A stretch of 26,091 nucleotides of DNA from Fragilaria crotonensis (Eukaryota > Bacillariophyta > Fragilariophyceae > Fragilariales > Fragilariaceae), in NCBI GenBank assembly GCA_022925895.1, contig JAKSYS010000778.1:1-26091 (forward strand), read 5' to 3'. A program made the position numbers and the translations under genes. The notes below the pieces were generated by a model. It did not search any database. It was not told the DNA's origin and saw only the letters and a program-made list of their open reading frames with translations. Position 1 is the stretch's first letter; each line of letters starts with the position of its first letter. Below are positions 17,915 to 26,091 of the stretch, piece after piece.

Positions 17915-19935
17915 TTAAGCCCGGAATCGATTGATAAAATCCCATTCCTCATCGAGGGTGCTGCCAATATACTCTTGCTCCATGTCCCGCTCTTGCAGAG
18001 CGTCGCCAAGTTCAACTTTCAGCAACTGCTCAGCCTCTTCAATTTCTTCTATCTCCAATTTCGCACGGTTCGCCAGAGAACCCTCGCCTTCATCTAATAC
18101 TACAGAATTCAAATTCATCGCAGAATAGCTTGCAGAGTCATCCAGATTTTCCTCCAGCTGTCCTGGGCCTGTCACCCACACTAATGCTTGTTCAGCATTG
18201 TTTTGCGAATTTTGAAGAGCTTGCTTGGCAAGCGATTCGTCGATGCCCATGCTCAGCAGCGTTGCCAGTTCAACTTCGTCAACCTTCCTGCGACTCTCGT
18301 TGCGAGGACTGTTCGCTTTCGCAAAACCTTGTGTCACCAGCGTCTTATCAAGATCAAAAACAAGTCCAAGAACTACTTGAGGTGAACGTTGTGCCGTTTG
18401 GAAAATATCGATTGCCTTCTCCAGATTGTTGTTGGAGAGACGCAGAAGCCCTGCCACGACAACGAAATCGGGATCCATACCTTGAGTTCCATGTTGTGGC
18501 TGCAAATCGATGAAACCAAGTATCTCTCCCAAGGTTAGAACAAGATCCAGATCCACGTAATCTACCGTATTCTGACAAAGCCCAAGCATTGTCTGTTGTG
18601 CACGGCGCAAGTCCTGCAGCTCTTCATCGACCTTTTCAGTCTCCATCAACGTAGCGGCGAGATTGAGGTCACCATTCGTTCTTCGGAGTGCAGATATGGC
18701 TTGAAACTGAGTCACTCCAAGCGCATCACACAGAAATTGGATTTGTTCGCTAGTCGACACAATGCGCAAGCCCTGACACAGGGAAAAGGCCCAATCAAGC
18801 CGCTCCTGGCTCTTTTCCTTGTCTTGTGAAAATTGATATGCGATGCCCTGCAAGAGGAACAATCGACAAAAGATCGACGATAATGGTGGAACAGGATTTC
18901 CCATGTCGGCTTGAACGAGAGCCAAAGTAACGAAATTCGAGTCCACTTGCTTGCGTAGTGTTTTCTCGGCAATATCTAACCTCCGTACAACATCCGGCAA
19001 GTTGTCGATGCTTTCAAGTTTCAAGTATACCCAAGCAATATCTAACTGCAATAGCCCGTAGTTGTCCACGACATCTTGCCAGTGCTGAGCAACCTTGCTC
19101 CATTCATGGTCTGCTTCCATGAAAAAGATCAGAGCCGAAGGTAGATTGGAATCATCCATACGTTTCCGCCCAATACGATGCAATCCAAGTGCCGTTAGAA
19201 AAGCAAGGCGGTCCACCGGGAGCATTGGCACATGCTTGCCATGTTGATCAGTCACATCGAATACTGTCGTGGCTCCTAGTTTGGTCGCAGCCTGACGGAT
19301 GGATGAAACCAGAGTTCGGTCTGCATTTTCGCCTTGAGTCTTGTGATACGTAAGGCACATCATGGCAACTTGTTCCTCGCGTCGAGCTGAGTAACTGATC
19401 CTGTCGTGCTGGATGATATCCTTCAATTGTCTGAGATCTCCAGTTACGATGGATCGACCCCTGTAGACAAGCGCAAGGAGTCCACCTCCAACAACTCAAC
19501 CATGTCCTTGCACAAGGCGTCTGCCGTAAGCGAAGAGTCCACGCGGAAGATTTTGAGAACCTTGCCCCAGACTTCCAGACGTTCCGCCCAACATGGTGGA
19601 GATGCTGCTGCTGCCACGCTTTGCAGGTCACGTTGCAATCCCAGCACTTTGAGTTCCAGGCATTCGATGACGGCGGGCGGAGTAGTAGGTGCTCTTCTTT
19701 TCTGGTTAAGCTTATCAAGAGCATGTTGCTGCAAGACAATTAACGATGCAAGGATTTCATCCTTGGTTGAATCGATGGGACCATCAGCAAAATCCGCTGC
19801 AAGGTCTTGGAGAAGTTGCAGCGCAGCTCTATCGGATCCATCGCTGCGGATGTAGTACGGAGGTAGCCACAGCTTGATCTTCCTCATTCGCAGTTCCGCA
19901 AGAACCTGCTCCTTTACATCGCACAAGTTGCTCAT
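17915..19935 (-). CDS. NUB1: NUB1 (NEDD8 ultimate buster 1) homologue, with one frame break
   Basis: NUB1 delivers NEDD8- and FAT10-linked proteins to the proteasome. The N-terminus has KIKLWLPPYY, matching the NUB1 signature. A ubiquitin-like domain follows (KVLKIF near 19555, then DSLRL). The middle holds the NUB1 helical region (LLQLDIAWVYLKLE, LFLLQGIAYQF). Three UBA-type motifs come next, near 18640-18755, 18384-18480 and 18176-18285; the last reads ATLLSMGIDESLAKQALQNS. An acidic C-terminus ends in DEEWDFINRF. The gene is read in two frames: 19935 to about 19470, then about 19470 to 17915. The second frame is open upstream of its apparent start and continues the ubiquitin-like strand as VYRGRSIVTGDLRQL, so one base is missing near 19463-19472. 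No GT-AG intron fits there. The start is the first ATG of the frame. The function is from the family, not shown here. Confidence 0.88.
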
Positions 19936-20202
19936 TCTGTTCAGCACTTACAACGCTTACAATGCACGTGTATCTTCTTCTTCAATGGGCGGGTGTCTGT
20001 AGCATCAATCATTCAACATCTTGTGTGCGTATGTGTCGGGGTGATTGTCAGTCGTGCCTCGTGCGATGATGTTACGCATACCTACATACCACATTCCACA
20101 AGCGAATACGCGTTCTGTGATAAGAAGTTCCCAGGTTTGGATTTCTATTGTTGGGAACATTTTTTGCAGAGTATAGATAGTTATGAATCATAACCACCGT
20201 CA
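19936..20202. promoter_or_regulatory. Divergent spacer between the NUB1-like gene and 5S rRNA
   Basis: 267 bases between the minus-strand gene start and the 5S gene. No clear motif. Confidence 0.4.
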
Positions 20203-20318
20203 GGAACGACCATACCACGATGACAGCACCGCTTCCCGTCTGCTCAGCGAAGTTAAGCATTGTCGGGCCCGGTTAGTACTACGGTGGGGGACCACGTTGG
20301 AATCCCGGGTGTTGTTCT
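20203..20318 (+). rRNA. 5S ribosomal RNA
   Basis: The 5' end GAACGAC (20204-20210) pairs with GTTGTTC (20311-20317), forming helix I. Conserved 5S features are in order: CCATACCAC, AAGTTAAGCATTGTCGGGCC (the internal control region for TFIIIA), CCGGTTAGTAC, then GACCAC and AATCCCGGGTG. Length is about 115 bases, close to the usual 118-120. The run TTTT at 20318-20321 is a Pol III stop. It stands alone in this window, not in a tandem array. Confidence 0.92.
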
Positions 20319-20321
20319 TTT
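20318..20321 (+). terminator. Pol III T-run of the 5S gene
   Basis: Four T residues lie directly after the closing helix of the 5S RNA. Confidence 0.7.
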
Positions 20322-20403
20322 GCCGGATTAAACTGAAGGCGCAAACGTCCACTTTCCATCCTACACCGGCGCAATTGATACTACAAGCACCAGTGGCTAT
20401 ATC

Positions 20404-20890
20404 CTACTATCCTACTATATTATAAATTAATTGTGTGCGTGTGTGCGTGTGTGCGTGCGTGCGTCTGTTACGGAGTATGACCACTCTGGGGTACTGGATC
20501 AAATGTTGCACTGTTACGTGGATTACATGTACTACAGGTCTACAGTACATAAACGGACGGTAATTTATGTTGAAACGACAGTGTGTTACGTTACTGAACT
20601 ACAATACTGTACGAATTCAAAGTTACTGGATGGAATACTCATTGAATTTGCTGTGAACAGGTTGCTTGACAAATGCTACTGTAAAATATACCGTGCGATG
20701 AACTGCAATACTGGGGCATGATAAGTACCAGGTACCTGGTACTGTACTTCATGAAGTTTCCTACGTGGGTACCATGGTACTGCATACTGTAGGGGAAAAA
20801 GTAGTGATACGGAGTACGACCAGGTTGGGGGTACTGTACGTCCAGTTTCCTGTAGTAGACACTCCGATCAAATGTGAGGCACCCACTAGT
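20404..20890 (+). mobile_element. Non-autonomous repeat element copy B, uninterrupted
   Basis: About 487 bases, nearly identical in reverse complement to the two flanks of the transposon at 1381-1595 and 5159-5413. It has no coding frame of interest. Its TA at 20677-20678 is the unoccupied equivalent of the transposon insertion site. The right end is ACCCACTAGT; the left end is a CCTACTAT-rich tract. Several perfect palindromes lie inside, among them AGTACCAGGTACCTGGTACT (20724-20743), CTTCATGAAG and GTACCATGGTAC. Mobility class is unresolved, since no clear terminal repeat or target duplication is visible. Confidence 0.88.
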
Positions 20891-22164
20891 CACCTATAAC
20901 ATCATCAATCATCGCACAACCACAACCGCCACCTGGTGGTGTTTCCCTATCCAAAACAACGAACACGATATATGTAGGTTTGTTGTCAATGCAATCAACT
21001 GCCATCCGAATTTCACTATCATGTACCCTGAAGACCACAACGCCCAATTTTCACTGACAATTTTTGTATTGTCTAGTACTAGCTAGTAGTAAGGAAATGA
21101 CATAATTGTTCTTCCTGCCTCTGCAAGGGATGAGTGACAAAATGAGGTCAACGGTGACATGCCATTCTTGGCCCACCAAATTTCTCAAGGTTGCTTCTAT
21201 GTTGATTAACATGATTTGTACTGCATCAAAGTTTCTACATCTCGTATCTCATCCTCAAGTAGGCAACCCTTCATTACTAATATAAAACTCTGACAGCCTG
21301 GCACTGTTTTCATCAGTTGGTTCAAGCTCTGCATTAACCTTGCGGCACTTTCTTACAAAAGCATGGAACTCTGCTCACCAATGATGGAAAATTCATTCAC
21401 GACTTAGCTCTCTTGTTCCGGGATGTCTCCCATTGTTGATCCAACTCGTGTTCATGAGTCCATTGATCGAATACCAGCTGCCACTGAGATGATTTGGCCA
21501 GTTCTTTGATTGATTGAATGAAAAGTGCAGAGCAATAACATCACATAGAACAGCTTTTGTGTGCATACTATGTTAAGATTGTCTCATGACCGCACCATCA
21601 CTGCAAAATGAGCTGTCCACTAAGCCGTACTATACTCCGTACAACTTTAACAGGTTAGTTGAGTATCCCAGTATGTGGGTACAGCGGCAGCACGGTAAAT
21701 TAGGTTTCTGGTTTTTTTAACAGGTTATGAAACGTGGATTTCCAAACTTGGCTAAAATATCTCATTAACTGCACGGTGAGACAGCAAGTCCCACAAAACC
21801 AAAAATCGAAGTTGAGTCACGAATGATATGGTTGTGAGCTGTGAGCCCTTGCTTTGAAACTTGGATCGAAAAAACCCGAATGGACACTGGACACTGGACA
21901 CCGCCTCTGCCCGTATTGCAGGATTGCAGGTTGCTGGACCTTCCAGTAGACGTGTATTCCGAACCCCCATTTCTACCATTACCCATTATGCAGTACGCAG
22001 TATTCGAAGTACGGTGTACGGGTGTGCGGGTTCATTGTGTACTGGAGTACGACGTAGTAGTGTCATATTGTGTCTCGGGTCCGTGTATGACATGCATACT
22101 GCAGTAGGAGTACTAGTACGTCGTAATGCAAGATTCAATGATATGTACTGCTACTACCAGGTAG
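20891..22164. other. Intergenic region, no gene seen
   Basis: Only short random frames. The right part (21960-22160) is GTAC-rich, like other repeat-bearing gaps. Nothing conserved is recognised. Confidence 0.55.
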
Positions 22165-22905
22165 TACCAGTTAAAAATGGCTTTGAGCCCTTAAAAAAAA
22201 TTGAGCCACTAAATAGTGTAATTTTCACGACGTCTACAAAAAAGGTACTCAATATCATTTTAACTACTTCTTGACATACGGCAATGATGTTCCTTGCCAT
22301 GTGGAGCTGCGTTCCTTCGCTGTGCAAAACAGGCATTTTGGAAGCCGGGGTTTTGCTAACCGCACTGGACGATGGCACCTCGGAGATTTTGCACATCTCA
22401 AATTTTCCACCATTGAGCAGGGCCACCAATTTTATGTAGACATCCCGTGCAGTATTTTTTTTAATGATTGCGAGAAATATAGATATCTGCTTAACTGTAG
22501 TTCCCGTGCCATGTACTTCACGTGATGAATTACATCATGTTTTGGCGTGATACCTATGTGCGACGTAGAATCAGCGTAGCAGTACAAAGAAATTGGGTGA
22601 AGACGACAATGAAATTATGTTGAATGGAGTAAAAAAACTCAACGGACAGATATTGAAAAATATTCAGGTATGAATATAAACTAGTAAATTGCTTAGAGCC
22701 ATTAAACCGAGAACGACGCTTGTAAAAGCATCAATATCTTCATGAATTCTTTGTCCAGTATAGAAATGATTCAACCATGTGGTAGCATAAAGCATGATCG
22801 ACATGTGTGGCACTTGAAGTTAATTGCATTGCATCGGATTGTCATTGAGAACTTTTTAGGCCAACATGGTGTTTTTTAATGACTCAAAGCCATTTTTAAC
22901 TGGTA
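22165..22905. mobile_element. 741-base inverted-repeat element (MITE-like)
   Basis: TACCAGTTAAAAATGGCTTT begins at 22165 and its reverse complement ends at 22905; the match runs on through GAG.C..TTAAAAAA for a total of about 34 bases with three mismatches. Outside the repeats both sides are rich in TACCAG/CTGGTA words. Taking TA as the target duplication gives ends CCAGTTAAAAATGG. The interior shows no transposase frame, so it would be non-autonomous. The TA-type ends could place it with the Tc1/mariner group, but they do not match the TGGCTGGGTGCA ends of the complete transposon. Confidence 0.6.
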
Positions 22906-23466
22906 CTGGTACTGGTACGAGGCACGTGTACATCGTTGTGCGTTCGACGCAAAACGGTACTAGTACCAGGTATACAAAACCCCACAACACCCCGAGGAGC
23001 ACGAAGCATGAAAGCAAGGTCCCAAGCCGGGCCCGTGCCAGCGCAGTTGAACTCTGCACAATTCTGCGAGGTCTTGGATATCGAGGTATCGAGGAGCACC
23101 TGGCATACATGTGTATTCAGACACACGTTCAGACGTGTGACCAGCAACGCATGCCCTTCAAGGAATCCCCAATCCAGTCCAACAAAAAGCAGGTGAGTTC
23201 CGTGATTCTGAGTGGAAGCAAGACTTCGTGCCCGAACTTTCTGCTACATAGAGCTACAACTAATAGAGTTGCGACTACCAGATTCCAGTTTCATCTTAGG
23301 TTACTGCTCGATTTAAGCTGCAATATAAGAGAAGATTTAAGAGAACATGGCTAGTAATTGTAGGTTGATACGCTGAGCTCTGAGGACTAGTCCTCATAAA
23401 CATTGATGTGCCGTGATCCAAATGGGACCTTTGGAGAATGCAAACGCATAAACTACAAGACTTACG
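22906..23466. other. Intergenic, 3' flank of the kinase gene
   Basis: A 162-residue frame crosses this region but begins inside the inverted repeat and shows no domain. Not called as a gene. Confidence 0.5.
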
Positions 23467-24850
23467 CTATGCAACTGCGGCACCAAATCGAGTGTCTGCG
23501 TGTACCATCGTGGGCTTAGGAACACCCTGAGGAGAGGCCACAGTTCTTCCCGCTACCCACGGATGATGCAGAACTTGAGCAAGTGTCAACCGCTTGTGGG
23601 TCTTGCCAAAACATGTTTTGTAGTAGATCGCACGCTTCTGACGAAAGCGTAATGTGATGCCCTGCCAATAACTCCTTCAGCTCACCTTTGGCAATCTTCG
23701 CGTAACGCTTGTCACTTTCGTGTGCCCACTTGAAAGGAGCCATTCCAACCAGCAGCACAAATAAAATGACACCTGCTGCCCAAAGATCCACAGCAAAGCC
23801 ATCAAAAGAACCTTCCTTCTCGGTCACTTCTGGAGCCATGTACATAAGTTTTCCACCTGGATTCTGTGCGACAATGAGACGCCGCTCAGAACCTTCACTG
23901 ACATCTGTCACGCATCCAATGTTAGACGGATCAGTGAATGGGACTCGCAGTGCCATTCCCATATCAATTATGACAAGATTGCCCTTGTCGTCTACCATTA
24001 TATTCTCCAGTGATAAGTCCCTGTGGCATACTCCCTTGATTTGAAGGTGTAATAGACCATCGAGTAATTGCCGAAACCACACTCGAGCCTTGTCCTCGTC
24101 CGGTAGTTGATTGTTTTCATGACTGATATGACCAAACAAGTCACCACCTGAGCAGTATGGCATTACTGTGTACAGGTAATTGTCGTCTTGCAGAACTTCA
24201 ATGCCCCCCAGCACATTAGGATGATAATCACCAACTAATTGCATAGCTGAAATCTCCTTCACAGGATCTTCCAAGTGGCGACCGCGCAGTTGTTGTATCC
24301 GAGTCCATGATGAGAACTGTCAAGGACAGAGTGCTCAAGGATTAGCAAGCTCAAACCAACGTAATGGATAGGAGTAAACTCAGATTGCGCTTACCTTGAT
24401 AGCCACCAACTGGTCCGTTGATTCCCACTCAACATCTCTATGCGATAATAGCCGGTCACGGTGACTCCTTTGTTTCAGCACAACGCATTGTCGAATCACT
24501 CCATAAGTACTTTTTGCCAGCTTCTCTCTCACAAGATATGCATGTTTCGAATTCAGCGCCATGATAACATTATTCACCTCATGAATCTTGCCGGATCGGT
24601 GATCGAATGCCTTGATTGCGTTGCGGCGCGCACATGGTGTCACGGTCGGCATGGGAAACTCCAATGGTTGCGCCGCAGGACCAGCTGCTTCTTTGCAAGC
24701 GCTGGACATAAAGTAGCTTGTCGACAGGAAGTCATGGTAGTAACTCATCATTGATTCTCGACTCATCATCCGTGGATCGCTGTATGCGGATAAGGTGGTC
24801 GTGTTCTTGATGTTCTGGCGGAAATGAGAATTATGGTTATACGCAGACAT
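23467..24850 (-). CDS. Protein kinase with atypical motifs, two exons and one frame break
   Basis: This is a Ser/Thr protein kinase-like protein. Exon 1 (24850-24395, 152 residues) has an unstructured start and the ATP-binding lobe, ending exactly at the VAIK lysine (K152). Exon 2 (24316-23467) has the C-lobe: YCSGGDLFGHI, the catalytic loop HRDLSLEN, DMG in place of DFG, a short activation segment, MYMAPEV and DLWAAGVILFVLL. The Gly loop is degenerate (KLAKSTYGVI keeps only the last Gly), and the catalytic-loop Lys is Ser. The HRD Asp, the Asn and the metal Asp remain, so it may still be active. After WQDP near 23612 the frame shifts; the other frame continues KRLTLAQVLHHPWVAG, the standard kinase end, to a TAG at 23467. 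The first ATG of the exon 1 frame is 24850. Substrate unknown. Confidence 0.85.
24317..24394 (-). other. Intron in the kinase gene
   Basis: On the minus strand, donor AAG|GTAAGC and acceptor CTTGACAG|TTC; 78 bases, phase 0. Splicing joins VAIK to FSSWTRIQQLRG and so the two kinase lobes. Confidence 0.9.
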
Positions 24851-26091
24851 GACATGGATGTGGGACCGTGCCCGCCAGAAAGTTCCTATGCTGCACAGAG
24901 ACACGGAAGGCTAGATTTCGACGAAATCACGTTTCATGTGAGTCGAGATCACTCGATCGGATACGAAACTGCTAATTCAGGGGGAGTCAATGATCGATTC
25001 CTCGTGTATGGATTAATACATATACATTCACACTGTCTATACTCATAGTATGATACTCGCATCAGCGACATTGGTTATATACTTTATTCAAAACCTTATA
25101 ACTCTGAATGTACAGTTGCGCACAACAGGTCGTGCAAGAAATCCGATGAAAAGCCAAACTTCACACGATTCGACACGCGATGGCATCCGTTCGCTTTGTG
25201 TCTGTGATGAGATGGGTATGGTTCCGGCAGCAAATCAAAAATGCATTGTTCAGACTTGAGAATGTTCCAACCTTTTATTTTCGGCCGGGGTGATACATGC
25301 TACCAAATCTTGAGAGGGAAGTTTCACATCCAAATTCAAAGTATCGCTGGATCCTGGACACCACACTCCGTCGGTCCGAAAGATTTGGGTAGCATCAGCG
25401 TTCAAGTGCATTTTACAATACTAGTACTATGGTAGAACGTCGAACAACTTCACTAGCTAGAACCTAGAACTCCAGTATTCCGAATACATCAACTCGCATT
25501 CTAGTACCACAACATGCTTAATTAACATTCACGAACTAACATACGAACTTGTTTACGTGATCGTGACACGAACCAGATTATTATACCGCAGGACTAACAC
25601 AATCACCCAGGACTGCATCGCTACCGAGGCGTCACTCGGCAAAGTTCCAAGATCACTATGTCATCGCATCCAGCATTAGTAACCCAATCCTCGTTCGCGT
25701 TTTGTTAGTATTGTAGTACCTTGCCTTATTGTAGGCAACAGTCTTGCACTTGACGCTGATTTCGATGCTTCAAGTTGATGCCTATTACCTAAGAGTTGTG
25801 AGTACGCAATGTAGTACGCCGTCGTTGGACAGTAAGTGTGAGTCAAGCTTCATATTAAAGTCCATTTCGAGTCCATGTATTTTAGGCCAAGGCCCCTCTG
25901 AACGGTTCGTGGCACATGAAAGTTTAAAATATTGCATTCTCCCACGAAACGTGCGATGAGAACACGTCTTCGAATTTGGGCGACGCCATCACCGACGCAT
26001 CCAATGGGGGAGACACCCTACCACATACGCAATCTTGCCTTGACGAGCTTTGTGCGCATGAAAATGCACCATAACTACAGTAGAATCTACT
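24851..26091. other. Upstream region of the kinase gene, no gene seen
   Basis: About 1.2 kb with only short random frames. The kinase promoter should lie in the part next to 24850. No RNA gene or repeat was recognised. Confidence 0.5.

Noticed and set aside
20404-20890. Reading this copy as an internal-deletion derivative of the 1381-5413 transposon
   Set aside because: The junction sits precisely at the TA flanked by the 12-base inverted ends in the other copy, so the transposon was inserted into the repeat; nothing was deleted from it.
22866-23354. 162-residue plus-strand frame
   Set aside because: It starts within the inverted repeat of the MITE-like element and shows no conserved motif.
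1-26091. CRISPR array, prokaryotic operon or viral genome
   Set aside because: No regularly spaced repeats, no bacterial-style gene packing, and introns plus a plastid presequence show a eukaryotic nuclear origin.

Overview
This looks like nuclear DNA of a photosynthetic stramenopile, most likely a diatom. The best evidence is the large exonuclease gene at 13377-17618. Its protein starts with a signal peptide ending in an A-H-A|F-A-P cleavage motif followed by a Ser/Thr/Arg-rich stretch, which is the typical bipartite plastid-targeting presequence of diatoms. Also eukaryotic are two GT-AG introns (238 and 78 bases), a 5S rRNA gene with a Pol III T-run, a tRNA-Leu(CAA) and a NUB1 (NEDD8 ultimate buster) homologue. 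I cannot name the species.

Layout. 1-1380: gene-poor repeat debris with EcoRI-type palindromes. 1381-5413: a short repeat element interrupted by a 3.56-kb DDE transposon (1596-5158) with one intact 1069-residue transposase; TA target duplication and 12-base terminal repeats are visible. 5414-7074: intergenic, with a paired TGACGTCA-type site. 7075-8285: a repeat-helix (TPR-like) gene in two frames. 8524-8698: a short copy of the repeat element. 9041-11204: a two-exon gene with two tandem zeta-toxin-type P-loop kinase domains. 11452-12633: a membrane-anchored quinone-oxidoreductase-like MDR protein. 12953-13034: tRNA-Leu(CAA), minus strand. 13377-17618: an XRN-type 5'-3' exoribonuclease with a plastid presequence and C-terminal dsRNA-binding-like repeats. 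17915-19935: NUB1 homologue, minus strand, with one frame break. 20203-20318: 5S rRNA. 20404-20890: an uninterrupted copy of the repeat element, inverted, which preserves the empty site of the transposon. 20891-23466: gene-poor, with a 741-base inverted-repeat element. 23467-24850: a two-exon protein kinase, minus strand, with one frame break. 24851-26091: no gene seen.

The genes are not an operon and show no shared pathway; this is an ordinary patchwork of single eukaryotic genes with transposon-rich gaps. The most notable points are the transposon with its paralogous empty site in the same window, the predicted plastid-targeted XRN with dsRBD-like repeats, the tandem kinase protein whose two halves are offset by exactly 300 residues, and two clear plus one probable single-site frame breaks in otherwise well-conserved genes, which may be sequence errors.
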